The notes below the pieces were generated by a model, which did not search any database, was not told the DNA's origin, and saw only the letters and a program-made list of their open reading frames with translations. The position numbers and the translations under genes were made by a program. DNA of 64,000 nucleotides from an uncultured Porphyromonadaceae bacterium (GTDB lineage Bacteria > Bacteroidota > Bacteroidia > Bacteroidales > Muribaculaceae). Shown here piece after piece: positions 7,774 through 17,244 of the stretch. Numbering within the stretch: the stretch's first letter is position 1; every line of letters starts with the position of its first letter. Location: NCBI GenBank assembly GCA_900546365.1, contig URCF01000005.1, positions 1 to 64,000 on the forward strand. The letters run 5' to 3'.

Positions 7774-9694
7774 CTTCCACCACTAAGTTGTCAATGATAA
7801 AATTCTGTCGCTCGAGGCTGTTCTTGCCCATATAGAACCGCAGCAACTCGGCCACCCCGTCCTCCTTATGGAGCGACACCTTGTCGGCACGCATATCGGG
7901 TCCGATGAGGTCGCGGAACTCATCGGGCGATATTTCACCAAGTCCTTTGAATCGCGTGATTTCGGCATTGGCACCGAGTTTTGCAATAGCGTTGCGGCGC
8001 TCCTCGTCGGAGTAGCAGTAGTATGTCTCCTCGCCCTTGGTCCGTTTGCCACCGGTGCGCTTGGCTGTTTTCTTGTTGCGCACACGGAACAGCGGTGTCT
8101 GGAGAATGTAAACATGCCCGCGCTTGATCATGTCAGGAAAAAACTGGAGGAAGAACGTGAGCAGCAGCAACCTGATGTGCATTCCGTCAACATCGGCATC
8201 GGTGGCGATAATCACATTGTTGTAGCGCAACCCGTCAAGACCGTCCTCAATGTTCAATGCTGCCTGCAGCAGATTGAACTCCTCATTCTCATACACCATC
8301 TTCTTGGTTTTGCCGTAAGTGTTTTTAGGCTTGCCTCGGAGGGAGAACACCGCTTGAGTCTCCACATTCCTGATTTTGGTGATTGACCCTGTGGCGGAGT
8401 CGCCCTCGGTGATGAAGATTGAGGAAGCGAGCTTGCGCTCCTCGTCGCCCTTTGCATCATTGAGGTGCACACGGCAGTCAAGCAGTTTCTTATTGTGCAG
8501 ATTGATTTTCTTAGCCTGCTCACGGGCTTTTTTCGTGACCACAGCCATGGATTTGCGTTCGCGCTCGTTCTCAATCACCTTGCGCTGGATTGTTTCAGCC
8601 GTGGCACGGTCGCGATGGAGATAGTTGTCAAGCTCCTTTTTGATAAAATCGCCCACATATTTGGCAATAGTCACCCCGTCGGGAGCCATGTCGCGTGAGC
8701 CAAGCTTGGTTTTGGTTTGCGATTCAAACACCGGCTCCTCCACCTTGAGCGACACAGCGGCCACAATACCGCTGCGGATGTCGCTGTATTCCAGCGAAGC
8801 GCGCCCGAGAAACTCCTTGATGGTGCGCGACACCGCCTCTTTGAACGCAGTGAGATGAGTGCCACCCTGAGTGGTGTACTGGCCGTTGACAAATGAATAG
8901 TATTCCTCGCCATACTGGTTGGCATGCGTGATGGCCACCTCTATATCTTCGCCGAGGAGATGTATCGGCTCATAGAGCGGCGAGCCGGTCATATTCTCCG
9001 CCAAAAGGTCGAGCAACCCCTTGCGGCTGATGAACTTCTGTCCGTTGAAATAGATTGCGAGGCCGGTGTTGAGGAATGTATAGTTTTTGAGCAGCGGAAC
9101 AATGAAGTCGTCATGATAGTGGTAGTCGCGGAACACCTCGCTGTCGGGGGTGAACTGCACCATGGTGCCATCCGGTTCCACGGTGTCAACCACAGGAGTC
9201 TCCTCCACCACTGCGCCACGGCAATATTGCACGCGCTTGAGCTTGCCCTGCCGCACACTCTGAATCATGAAATCAATTGACAAGGCATTCACCGCCTTGA
9301 TACCGACGCCGTTGAGGCCCACGGATTTCTTGAACGCCTTGCTGTCGTACTTGCCTCCGGTGTTCATGCGCGACGACGCCTCCACGAGCTTGCCCAGCGG
9401 GATGCCGCGGCCATAGTCGCGAACCGTGACGGTGGAGTCGGTAACAGTGACATCAATCTGCTTTCCAAACCCCATCATATATTCATCTATGGCATTGTCA
9501 AGCACCTCTTTGAGAAGCACATAAATACCATCGTCGGCGCTGGATCCGTCGCCGAGCTTACCAATGTACATGCCAGGACGGCGACGAATATGCTCGTTCC
9601 AATCAAGGGTCACAATGGCGTCCTCACCATAGTTGTCGATGCCGCTGTCGGGGACATCGGAAGCCGGAACATCTATTTCAATATCTTCAGTCAT
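7754..9694 (-). CDS. parE: DNA topoisomerase IV subunit B
   Basis: ParE is the ATPase subunit that works with ParC (here 12 kb away at 21976) to decatenate replicated chromosomes. The ATG at 9694 (MTEDIEIDVPASDVPD) gives 646 residues; the frame is open further upstream but that part runs through the promoter. The GHKL ATPase has DNAIDE, DYGRGIP and GLNGVGIKAVNALS. The Toprim domain has EGDSATGS and DADVDGMHI. The C-terminus carries GLGEISPDEF. Topo IV rather than gyrase is supported by the short B-subunit length and the paired ParC. A -7 box lies at 9722-9729. Confidence 0.93.
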   Translation of the reverse strand: MTEDIEIDVPASDVPDSGIDNYGEDAIVTLDWNEHIRRRPGMYIGKLGDGSSADDGIYVLLKEVLDNAIDEYMMGFGKQIDVTVTDSTVTVRDYGRGIPLGKLVEASSRMNTGGKYDSKAFKKSVGLNGVGIKAVNALSIDFMIQSVRQGKLKRVQYCRGAVVEETPVVDTVEPDGTMVQFTPDSEVFRDYHYHDDFIVPLLKNYTFLNTGLAIYFNGQKFISRKGLLDLLAENMTGSPLYEPIHLLGEDIEVAITHANQYGEEYYSFVNGQYTTQGGTHLTAFKEAVSRTIKEFLGRASLEYSDIRSGIVAAVSLKVEEPVFESQTKTKLGSRDMAPDGVTIAKYVGDFIKKELDNYLHRDRATAETIQRKVIENERERKSMAVVTKKAREQAKKINLHNKKLLDCRVHLNDAKGDEERKLASSIFITEGDSATGSITKIRNVETQAVFSLRGKPKNTYGKTKKMVYENEEFNLLQAALNIEDGLDGLRYNNVIIATDADVDGMHIRLLLLTFFLQFFPDMIKRGHVYILQTPLFRVRNKKTAKRTGGKRTKGEETYYCYSDEERRNAIAKLGANAEITRFKGLGEISPDEFRDLIGPDMRADKVSLHKEDGVAELLRFYMGKNSLERQNFIIDNLVVEDDSEII

Positions 9695-9721
9695 CTGCAG
9701 GTGTAGAATATGTGCAATATG

Positions 9722-9729
9722 CAAAGGTA
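9722..9729 (-). promoter_or_regulatory. -7 box TACCTTTG for the parE run
   Basis: Read on the minus strand the sequence is TACCTTTG, a perfect Bacteroidetes -7 box, 27 bp upstream of the parE ATG. It probably drives the parE-coaD-S41-ispD-recG run. Confidence 0.65.
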
Positions 9730-9774
9730 CAAAATATTTTGCACCTTCGTCACGTGCTCTTGTGAAAAAAAGAT

Positions 9775-9782
9775 TAACTTTG
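9775..9782 (+). promoter_or_regulatory. -7 box TAACTTTG for the thioredoxin-like lipoprotein
   Basis: TAACTTTG lies 29 bp upstream of the ATG at 9812, back to back with the parE promoter in the same 117-bp divergent region. Confidence 0.65.
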
Positions 9783-9811
9783 TGGCCACTAAACATCACA
9801 CCGAGTAGATT

Positions 9812-10912
9812 ATGAAACATATCACACTATATATCACAGCTTTGGCTACTGCGGCCATAATAGGAGCATCCTGCTCACGCACACCGCAATGGAAAGTGAA
9901 AGGCACAGTGCAAGGTGCCGAAAACAGCTCGATGGTGCTCGAAGTGCCCAACAGCTTCGGGTGGCATCCTGTGGACACCGTGATGATCGGAGCCGACGGT
10001 GGTTTTGAGCTCACCCACGATGCTGCCGGCCACCCGGAGATTTACCGTTTGTCTCTGGACGGACAGCATATCTATGTGCCCATTGACAGCATCGAGTCTC
10101 TTACTCTCAGAGCCAACACCATCAACTTTTCGGGTGGCTACAAGCTGGAAGGCTCAAAGTCGGCAGAGATTATCACCGATGTTGACCACAAACTGATGCA
10201 GTCTGCCGCCACCAAAGGCGCTGTGGCCACAGTGGCCGACTCAGCCTTGAAGCGCGAACTGGCACAGCTCATGCTTCAGGATCCAAGCGGCATCGTGGCA
10301 TACTATATTGTCAACAAACAGATCGGCGGACTGCCGGTGTTTGACCCCGAGAGCCGCAGCGACCTGAGAGTGATTGGCGCGGTGGCAAACGCCTACGACC
10401 GCGACCGCCCCAACGACCCACGCACCGAGTATCTCAAAAAAATCTATCTTCTGCACCGCGCATCAATGCCCTACAGCTCCGCCAATCCCGACACTATCGT
10501 GGCCGGAGCCATGTCGTTTCCGGCATTGAAGCTGTGGGACAACAAAGGCAAAGCGCACGACCTGCAGGAGGTGGCCAACAAGCACAAAGTGGTGCTTCTC
10601 AACTTCACCGCCTACACTGCGAGCGAGTCACCGGCTCTGAACATTGAGCTTAACAAAATCTATCAGCAATATAAGTCCCAAGGTCTTGAGATTTATCAGG
10701 TGGCGATTGACGATGACGAAATCAACTGGAAGCAGTCGGCTGCCAACCTCCCCTGGATCACGGTTTACAACCCCACCACCGAACCACAGAACCTGCTTAA
10801 CTTCAACGTGAGAGCTCTCCCCTCCACTTTCATCATTGTCAACGGCGATCTTGTGGACCGCGCCGACCAGGTGAGCACCATCCCCGTGAAGCTGGCCAAG
10901 TACCTCAAATGA
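9812..10912 (+). CDS. DUF4369/thioredoxin-like lipoprotein lacking the CXXC pair
   Basis: This 366-residue protein begins with a lipoprotein signal peptide (AAIIGASC, lipobox Cys at residue 21). A DUF4369-like beta domain (about 25-130) is followed by a TlpA/ResA-like thioredoxin fold (about 230-366), with VVLLNFTAYTASESPALN at the active-site position and a cis-Pro segment ALPSTFIIV. In active members the first motif reads FWASWCxPC; here both cysteines are absent, so it cannot do thiol-disulfide exchange in the usual way. A folding, binding or scaffold role is possible. Its stop overlaps the next gene by 4 bp. Confidence 0.85.
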   Translation: MKHITLYITALATAAIIGASCSRTPQWKVKGTVQGAENSSMVLEVPNSFGWHPVDTVMIGADGGFELTHDAAGHPEIYRLSLDGQHIYVPIDSIESLTLRANTINFSGGYKLEGSKSAEIITDVDHKLMQSAATKGAVATVADSALKRELAQLMLQDPSGIVAYYIVNKQIGGLPVFDPESRSDLRVIGAVANAYDRDRPNDPRTEYLKKIYLLHRASMPYSSANPDTIVAGAMSFPALKLWDNKGKAHDLQEVANKHKVVLLNFTAYTASESPALNIELNKIYQQYKSQGLEIYQVAIDDDEINWKQSAANLPWITVYNPTTEPQNLLNFNVRALPSTFIIVNGDLVDRADQVSTIPVKLAKYLK

Positions 10913-11682
10913 AGCTTGATGTGGCCATAGCCACTTTCCGCCCCGAAGGGATCGGGAGAGTGTGTGCGATGCAACTGCCTCAGGTGGAAGGTGTGAGATA
11001 TGTGGTGTCGTGGCAGGAACACGGCGGTGCCACGCTTCCTCAGGAGCTGATGCGCAACGACATGAAGATTGTGCGGTTCAGCGGCAAGGGACTTGCGGCC
11101 AACCGCAACAACGCGCTCGACCATTGCTCGGCCGAGATTGTTCTCATTGCCGATGACGACCTCGTTTACACTCCGCAACAGCTGCGCAGCGTGATCCGGA
11201 CCATGGATGCCAATCCTTTGGTGGATATAGCCTCGTTTCAATACTCAGGCGACCATAAAACATACCCTGCCGAAGAAGCTCCGATCACCAGGAAAATCCC
11301 GAAAGGATTGACTTTCACCTCGTTTGAGGTGGCCATCAGGCAAAGATGCCTGAACCGGTTGCGCTACGACGAGCGGTTTGGCCTTAACGGCACTCTGTAC
11401 ACCATAGGAGAGGACGACAAACTTTTGCTTGATGCAGTGCGTCTTGGCCTTAACTGTCGCTACTTCCCGATAACCATCACCTCCCACACAGGACCCACCA
11501 CCGGGTTCCGGCCCGTCACCGACCCACGCACGGCACAAGGGATGGGGTATCTGATAAGAGGATGGTACCCCGCGAGCTGGCCGCTGAGAGTGCCGCTGAA
11601 AGCCTACCGTCTCCACAAAGCGGGAAGCAGTTTCTGGTTCTGTTTAAGACATCTCCTCGCGGGAGCCACTGCCAAGAAATAA
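10909..11682 (+). CDS. Glycosyltransferase family 2 protein
   Basis: This 257-residue GT-A enzyme starts with KLDVAIATFRPEG, and carries GKGLAANRNNALDH and the metal-binding LIADDDLVY. A later GEDDKLLLDAVRLGLNC holds the acidic ED region typical of GT2 catalytic bases, followed by a C-terminal LIRGWYPASWPLRVPLKAY. These enzymes transfer sugars in capsule, exopolysaccharide or glycan synthesis; acceptor and donor cannot be told from sequence. It overlaps the lipoprotein gene by 4 bp and its last 39 bp overlap the convergent glycosyltransferase at 11644. Confidence 0.88.
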   Translation: MKLDVAIATFRPEGIGRVCAMQLPQVEGVRYVVSWQEHGGATLPQELMRNDMKIVRFSGKGLAANRNNALDHCSAEIVLIADDDLVYTPQQLRSVIRTMDANPLVDIASFQYSGDHKTYPAEEAPITRKIPKGLTFTSFEVAIRQRCLNRLRYDERFGLNGTLYTIGEDDKLLLDAVRLGLNCRYFPITITSHTGPTTGFRPVTDPRTAQGMGYLIRGWYPASWPLRVPLKAYRLHKAGSSFWFCLRHLLAGATAKK

Positions 11683-12651
11683 TCGCCACAACGGACGGCA
11701 TCCGGCACACATCATCTTGAGGCGCACACCCAACGGCACACGGTAGGGGTAGGTGCGGAGCAGCCCCTTCACTTTCTCAATCCATTCCCTCTTGCCGGAG
11801 TCAAAAGCCAGTCCGGCCACAAACCGCAAGCCATGGTCTATGGAATACCTGACCCGCGGAGCAGTGGCGTGATAGTACGGGGCAAGCGTGAGCCGGCACA
11901 CCAACGCCTTATAATAGAATCCCAGCAGCCGCGACGGAGAGCCGGCATTGCTGATGGAACCGCTGTCAACAATGTAGAACAGCGACGGTTCCGGCGCGAA
12001 ACCGAAGTTCCCGGCAGCACCGAGTGCGCACACCAAAGGCAGGTCCTCGCACCCGAACCGAGGATTGCACACCATGGGATTGGAAGCGTCAACAGCCGAA
12101 CGGCGATATAGCATACAAGTGAGCGGCAACGGAAACGAACCTACCGAGCCAAGTGCATCAAGGAGCATTGTGCGCCCCTCAACCGTCTGCCGCCACTGCG
12201 CATGGTGCGCCATGGCATCGGAGCAAACCTCCTTACCGTTGCGCAGCTCCACCCAGTCGCTTCCCACCGCCACAAGCGAGCTGTTGGCGCGAAGCATCTC
12301 AATCTGCTTTTTGAGCCATTGTCCGGGTAGCCTCCGGTCGTCGGCAGCACAGTCGGTCACAAACTCTCCCCTGCACTCTCGCAGGCAACGGAAATAGTTC
12401 TCCACCACCCCCATGTTGGGGCATCGCGGCATCAACCGAATCATATCCGGATAGCGGGCAGCATAGTCCGCACAAATCTCATAGCATCCGTCGGTAGAGC
12501 CGTCATCCCCCACCACTATCTCGACAGCAGGGCACTGCAAAGCCATGGCAAGCACGCTGTCAAGCGCTTGCGCCACAGTGGCGGCATGGTTGTAGCTGAG
12601 CACAATCACCGACACCACCGGCCTGGTTTTGGGGCAGTCATCTGCTTTCAT
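11644..12651 (-). CDS. Glycosyltransferase family 2 protein
   Basis: This 335-residue GT2 enzyme has the N-terminal VVSVIVLSYNHAATVAQALD and the nucleotide-sugar loop IVVGDDGSTDGCYEI. The DxD-like metal site lies in FVTDCAADDRRLPGQ. The catalytic acidic segment is around PRFGCEDLPLVCALG. The C-terminal 90 residues are basic, with a hydrophobic stretch that could sit on the membrane. It is transcribed away from the GT gene at 12722 and toward the one at 10909, so the three GTs form a small cluster but not one operon. Confidence 0.9.
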   Translation of the reverse strand: MKADDCPKTRPVVSVIVLSYNHAATVAQALDSVLAMALQCPAVEIVVGDDGSTDGCYEICADYAARYPDMIRLMPRCPNMGVVENYFRCLRECRGEFVTDCAADDRRLPGQWLKKQIEMLRANSSLVAVGSDWVELRNGKEVCSDAMAHHAQWRQTVEGRTMLLDALGSVGSFPLPLTCMLYRRSAVDASNPMVCNPRFGCEDLPLVCALGAAGNFGFAPEPSLFYIVDSGSISNAGSPSRLLGFYYKALVCRLTLAPYYHATAPRVRYSIDHGLRFVAGLAFDSGKREWIEKVKGLLRTYPYRVPLGVRLKMMCAGCRPLWRLFLGSGSREEMS

Positions 12652-12721
12652 GCCACAAATATACCATATTCACACGGTATTTCCAATACAATATCGCCAC
12701 GCACCGGCGCGTTAATCAAAT

Positions 12722-13675
12722 ATGGAAACCGACAAACTGATCACTGTGGTGGTGCCGGTGCGCAATCGCGCCGACATTGTGCTCCGTACCCTTGACTCGC
12801 TGGCGACCCAGACACACAGCCATTTTCATATAATTGTTGTTGACAACGGTTCAACCGACTCAACAGTGGCAAAGGTAGAGTCATGGGCCAAAAATCGCAC
12901 CGGCCTTGAGCCAACAATAGAGATATTGCACTGCAGCGAAGTCGGTGCTCCGGCGGCACGCAACGCCGGATTGGATGAAGTTGCCACCCCATGGGTCATG
13001 TTTTTTGACTCCGACGATGAGATGCGGCCACAACATTTGGCCAACATCGTGAAGGAGATCAAAGCGTTTCCTGATTGCGAACTGCTTTATTTCGACGCCA
13101 CAATGATGGATGAGGACGGCTGGTGCCATCCCAAAAGAGTGGAGGACAAAAATGTGATGCGCGGGCATCTGTTTCACTGCTCATTGTCAACGCAGCGCAT
13201 GGCTATCCGCACCGAATTGGTCCGCAAGGTGGGCGGCTGGCAAAAGGAGTGCGCCATCTGGGACGATTTTGAGTTGGGAGTGCGTCTTCTGCTCGCCACT
13301 ACTGAGGTGCGCAAACTTCACGGCGACCCGCAGGTGGTGATTCATCCCCACTCGGCGGACTCCGTGACAGGGATATGCTATCGCGACAGGTTGGGACTCC
13401 ACGAGAAGTCGCTCAACACCATCGACTCCCACTTCAACTCCCCCGAGCACTCATTGCCACACATATGGATAGAGTGCCGGCGGATGATTCTTGCAGCCAT
13501 GTATGCCCGCGAGGGAGAGAAAGAGAGCGCCTCCCGGCTGCGCGGCGAAGTGCTCGAACGCCACAATGGCAAAACTGCCATGAAACTCCGCGCCATCTAT
13601 GCAGCCCAGCGCCTCACCGGCCACGGCGGTTCCGCCCTCTCCATCCGCCTGTTCAATTCACCATCCATGCGTTGA
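12722..13675 (+). CDS. Glycosyltransferase family 2 protein
   Basis: This 317-residue GT2 enzyme has LITVVVPVRNRADIVLRTLD, the donor loop IIVVDNGSTDSTVAKV, AAPARNAGLDEV-like text, and the metal motif MFFDSDDEM. A WxxxDDFELGVRLLL segment supplies the later acidic residues. It is divergent from the GT at 11644, with 70 bp between start codons. The product is likely a surface glycan sugar; specificity is not visible. Confidence 0.9.
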   Translation: METDKLITVVVPVRNRADIVLRTLDSLATQTHSHFHIIVVDNGSTDSTVAKVESWAKNRTGLEPTIEILHCSEVGAPAARNAGLDEVATPWVMFFDSDDEMRPQHLANIVKEIKAFPDCELLYFDATMMDEDGWCHPKRVEDKNVMRGHLFHCSLSTQRMAIRTELVRKVGGWQKECAIWDDFELGVRLLLATTEVRKLHGDPQVVIHPHSADSVTGICYRDRLGLHEKSLNTIDSHFNSPEHSLPHIWIECRRMILAAMYAREGEKESASRLRGEVLERHNGKTAMKLRAIYAAQRLTGHGGSALSIRLFNSPSMR

Positions 13676-13711
13676 AACAGGGAATATTACCCAATCCGGA
13701 GGTATTTTCAA

Positions 13712-15223
13712 TCAGAGCGTAGGTAGAGTGACACTGAAATGCTCCGAAGGGGTATGCTCACGAAGAATTATCTCCACCATCGAGCGCACCCGGTCGGGAT
13801 ATTGGTCAGCCAAATTGGTGTCCTCGTGAATATCGTTGTCAAGATTGTACAACTCCGGCACACCTTTTTTCACTATCAGCTTCCACGGACCTTGGCGCAG
13901 AGCCATCTGGTCAGTTTCATCAAATTCCCAATACAGGAAATCGTGCTGCGGCTGCTCACCCGATGCCACAAGAGTGGGATAGAATGATATGCCGTCGAAA
14001 TAGTCCACAGCAAGAGATTTGTTGCCATAGCGTTGCGACACATCAGCCACCCCGGCCACCTCGGCAAAAGTGGGCATCACATCGCAGAAAGCAAGAATAT
14101 GGTCGCTTTCCTGACCGGCGGCAATCCTGTCGGGCCAGCTCACAATGAACGGCACTCGAATACCACCTTCGTGACACGAACGCTTCAACCCTTTGAGCTT
14201 GCCGTCGCGGCCAAAGAATGTGGGATCCGCCCCACCCTCCTCATGAGGGCCATTATCGCTTGTAAACACCAGTATAGTATTGCGGTCAAGCCCCTTGCGG
14301 CGCAACAAATCCATTACCTCACCTACATAAGCGTCAAGGCGTGTGATCATCGCGGCAAACTGTGCATGTGTATGAGTCACAGGGTTGTAGCGCGACCATA
14401 TACTCCCATCGTATGTGCCGTCGGGGTCAAATTTCTGCTTATAATGCTCAACGATGCTGTCGGAAGGCTGAACCAGCTCGGCATGCGGCAGTGTGTATGT
14501 CAGCACTCCGAAAAACGGAGTATCGGCATTCTGCTTGTCAATCCATTGCATGGCACGCTGATGGATAAGGTCGGCGGAATACTGCTTGCGGTTCTCATAC
14601 CCTTCGCCATACATGGGGTGGAGAATGTTCTGCTCCATCACCTCGCGCACCACAGCTGTGTCGCCGAGCGATTTGGAATAGCGGTTGAGGAAGTTGGGAT
14701 AATACAGATGTGCCTGGAACTGGCATATATAACCGTAGAATTCATCCACACCACGCTTATCGGGGGTGGAGCGCGAACCTTCGTAGCCGCCGGCCCATTT
14801 ACCAAACATGCCGGTGTTGTATCCGAGCGACTTCATGACTTCAGGGAGTACCACATGGGCGGTGTCGTAGGGATGCTGACCCACAATGGAGAAATCCTCA
14901 TTGTTGCCGTATTTCACCATTGGCACATCTCTCCAGTACTCCTTGTTGCCCCTCACCTCGCAATGACCCGAATGTTGACCCGTCATCAGGGATGCACGCG
15001 ACGGCGCACTCACCGGACTGCCGGCATAGGCCTGCGTGAAACGGATGCCCGAGCGGGCAAGCGAGTCAATGTTGGGTGTGCTGATGTAAGGCTGACCGTA
15101 GCAACCGAGGTCGCCGTACCCCATATCGTCACACATTATATATATTATATTGGGGCGGTCGGCAGCGCTCATGGCTCCTATGGCCGCGAGCGAGGCAATG
15201 GATGTGATGATTCTTGGTGTCAT
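13712..15223 (-). CDS. Serine-type sulfatase, secreted
   Basis: Sulfatases remove sulfate esters from host or dietary glycans and use a formylglycine made from Cys or Ser. The active-site motif here is SAPSRASLMTG (Ser-x-Pro-x-Arg), the serine type that needs an anSME radical SAM enzyme; none is seen in this window. Metal residues occur in IMCDDMGYGDLG near the N-terminus and in FTSDNGPHEEGG. The ATG at 15223 gives 503 residues, a signal peptide (SLAAIGAMSA) and a promoter box just upstream; a longer frame to 15301 would run through that promoter. Sulfated-glycan (mucin or glycosaminoglycan) use is inference. Confidence 0.92.
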   Translation of the reverse strand: MTPRIITSIASLAAIGAMSAADRPNIIYIMCDDMGYGDLGCYGQPYISTPNIDSLARSGIRFTQAYAGSPVSAPSRASLMTGQHSGHCEVRGNKEYWRDVPMVKYGNNEDFSIVGQHPYDTAHVVLPEVMKSLGYNTGMFGKWAGGYEGSRSTPDKRGVDEFYGYICQFQAHLYYPNFLNRYSKSLGDTAVVREVMEQNILHPMYGEGYENRKQYSADLIHQRAMQWIDKQNADTPFFGVLTYTLPHAELVQPSDSIVEHYKQKFDPDGTYDGSIWSRYNPVTHTHAQFAAMITRLDAYVGEVMDLLRRKGLDRNTILVFTSDNGPHEEGGADPTFFGRDGKLKGLKRSCHEGGIRVPFIVSWPDRIAAGQESDHILAFCDVMPTFAEVAGVADVSQRYGNKSLAVDYFDGISFYPTLVASGEQPQHDFLYWEFDETDQMALRQGPWKLIVKKGVPELYNLDNDIHEDTNLADQYPDRVRSMVEIILREHTPSEHFSVTLPTL

Positions 15224-15229
15224 AGACCG

Positions 15230-15237
15230 CAAAGGTA
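15230..15237 (-). promoter_or_regulatory. -7 box TACCTTTG for the sulfatase gene
   Basis: On the minus strand TACCTTTG ends 6 bp before the ATG at 15223, so the transcript would be almost leaderless. This supports 15223 as the start. Confidence 0.6.
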
Positions 15238-15377
15238 CATTATCAAAGTTAGGAAATGAGCGCACAAACCGCAAAAAATAGTTAAAAAGAACGAAAGCCA
15301 AACAGCATCTTTCTAACTTTTGTTAACACAACGTGCTTTTAACCATCCCTGATTGTTATAGAAGTAAGGATTGTGCG

Positions 15378-15385
15378 TACCTTTG
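15378..15385 (+). promoter_or_regulatory. -7 box TACCTTTG for the acyl-CoA ligase gene
   Basis: TACCTTTG is followed 26 bp later by the ATG at 15412. The box overlaps the longer open frame and so supports the shorter start. Confidence 0.65.
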
Positions 15386-15411
15386 CGCTCAACAACATTC
15401 GAGAAAATATT

Positions 15412-17211
15412 ATGCCGAACGTACTAACCGAATTAATCGGAACACAAGCCGCCAAATATGGTACAAGAGAAGCTTTTTCAGCACCTGTTGACGGGGTATG
15501 GAAGCCCACATCATGGCTTGATTTCGAAAAGATGGTGAACCAAGCGGCCTGCGCTTTTGAATTGCTGGGAATCAAGGAGTGTGACAACATCACCGTGTTC
15601 TCAGCCAACCGCCCGGAGATTCTTGTAACCGACTTTGCCGCCTACGCCAACCGTGTGGCTCCCGTGTCGATATATTCCACAAGCTCGCTTGAGCAAGTGA
15701 TATACATTGTCAATGACTGCAACGCCACCACCCTGCTGGTGGGCGATGAGAAGCAATACAAAATGGCTCTCAAAGCCAAAGAGAAATGTCCCAAACTCAA
15801 GCAGATTGTGACCTACGACACCGTAATGCGGGAGAAAGGCGACACCACCACGATGTCGTTTGCCGACCTGCTGAAGCTCGGTGCGAGCGCATCGGCAATG
15901 TGTGTTGGCGAGATTGAGGCACGCCGCAAACGTGCTGTGCCTGAAGATATAGCCACTATCATCTACACCTCCGGCACCACCGGCGAGCCCAAAGGAGCAG
16001 TGCTCCCCCATTCGTGTTTCAACGCCGTCCTGCCCATGCACAAGGAGCGCCTGACCACACTGAGCGACAACGACACCTCAGTTTGCTTCCTGCCCCTGAG
16101 CCACATATTTGAAAAAGGATGGACCTACGTATGCCTGTATCTCGGCATCAGAGTGTCGATAAACCTTGACCCCCACGACATACAGCGCACCGTTGCCACC
16201 CGCCGTCCCACCTGCATGTGCTCCGTGCCAAGGTTCTGGGAAAAGGTTTACACAGCTGTCCAGGAGAAAATATCCACCCTCAGCCCCATAAAGAAATGGA
16301 TGGCCATCCAGGCACTCAAGGCAGGAAAGAAACGCAACCTCGACTATCTCCGTCTGGGCAAGAAAGCGCCTTGGTGGGTAGAGAAGAAATATCAGTTCTT
16401 CTATAAGAATGTGCTCCTGCCGATGCAAAAGGTGATCGGCGTGGAAAATGGCAATATTTTCCCCACAGCCGGAGCCCCGCTGAGTGCCAACATAGTGGAA
16501 TTTTTCCACTCATGCGGCATCAATGTGATGGTGGGGTACGGACTGTCGGAAACCACTGCCACTGTATCCTGCTACCCTCAGGTGGGGTATGAGATCGGCA
16601 CAGTGGGAACAGTGATGCCCGGCGTGGAGGTGAAGATAGGCGAGCAAAACGAGATTCTCGTCAAAGGCCCGAGTGTGATGCGCGGCTATTACAACAAACC
16701 CGAGGCCACCAAGGAGGCTTTCACCAAAGACGGATGGTTCCGCACCGGCGATGCCGGACGCATCGACGAATCCGGAGCACTCATCCTCACCGAACGCATC
16801 AAGGACCTTTTCAAAACATCAAACGGCAAATATATTGCACCTCAAGCTCTTGAAAGCCGCCTTGGCGAAGACAAATACATAGAGCAGGTGGCTGTGATAG
16901 GCGATCAACGCAAATATGTGACCGCTATCATCATCCCCGCATTTGAAGCGCTCAAGGAGTATGCCAAGAAAAAGCATATCCGGTATCGCAATGTGGAGGA
17001 CCTGGTGAAAAACGCCGACATCCGCGCCATGATTGCAGAAAGAATCGAAAACCTGCAGCGCAACTTTGCCGGGTTCGAACGCATCAAGAAATTCACCCTG
17101 CTCCCCCAGGAGTTCACCATGGAGGCCGGAGAGCTCACCAACACCCTCAAAATCCGCCGTCCGGTGATCAACAACCGCTATGCCCGCGAGATCGAGGCTA
17201 TGTACGCTTAA
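15412..17211 (+). CDS. Long-chain fatty acid--CoA ligase (AMP-forming)
   Basis: This 599-residue ANL-superfamily enzyme activates fatty acids to acyl-CoA through an acyl-AMP. The P-loop motif IIYTSGTTGEPKGAVL (about 180-195), the YGLSETTATVS motif and GWFRTGDAGRIDESG place it in the long-chain ligase group. The C-terminal lid has LKDLFKTSNGKYIAPQ-like text with the conserved Lys region. The ATG at 15412 (MPNVLTELIG) is chosen because the frame upstream contains the promoter box. prfB follows 33 bp downstream on the same strand. Confidence 0.93.
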   Translation: MPNVLTELIGTQAAKYGTREAFSAPVDGVWKPTSWLDFEKMVNQAACAFELLGIKECDNITVFSANRPEILVTDFAAYANRVAPVSIYSTSSLEQVIYIVNDCNATTLLVGDEKQYKMALKAKEKCPKLKQIVTYDTVMREKGDTTTMSFADLLKLGASASAMCVGEIEARRKRAVPEDIATIIYTSGTTGEPKGAVLPHSCFNAVLPMHKERLTTLSDNDTSVCFLPLSHIFEKGWTYVCLYLGIRVSINLDPHDIQRTVATRRPTCMCSVPRFWEKVYTAVQEKISTLSPIKKWMAIQALKAGKKRNLDYLRLGKKAPWWVEKKYQFFYKNVLLPMQKVIGVENGNIFPTAGAPLSANIVEFFHSCGINVMVGYGLSETTATVSCYPQVGYEIGTVGTVMPGVEVKIGEQNEILVKGPSVMRGYYNKPEATKEAFTKDGWFRTGDAGRIDESGALILTERIKDLFKTSNGKYIAPQALESRLGEDKYIEQVAVIGDQRKYVTAIIIPAFEALKEYAKKKHIRYRNVEDLVKNADIRAMIAERIENLQRNFAGFERIKKFTLLPQEFTMEAGELTNTLKIRRPVINNRYAREIEAMYA

Positions 17212-17244
17212 TCAATTAATTCATCACAATATAGAGTTCAACAT

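Noticed and set aside
14033..15259. Long open frame (408 codons) on the plus strand opposite the sulfatase
   Set aside because: It is the antisense shadow of a clear sulfatase with catalytic motifs; its own sequence has no family-like features.
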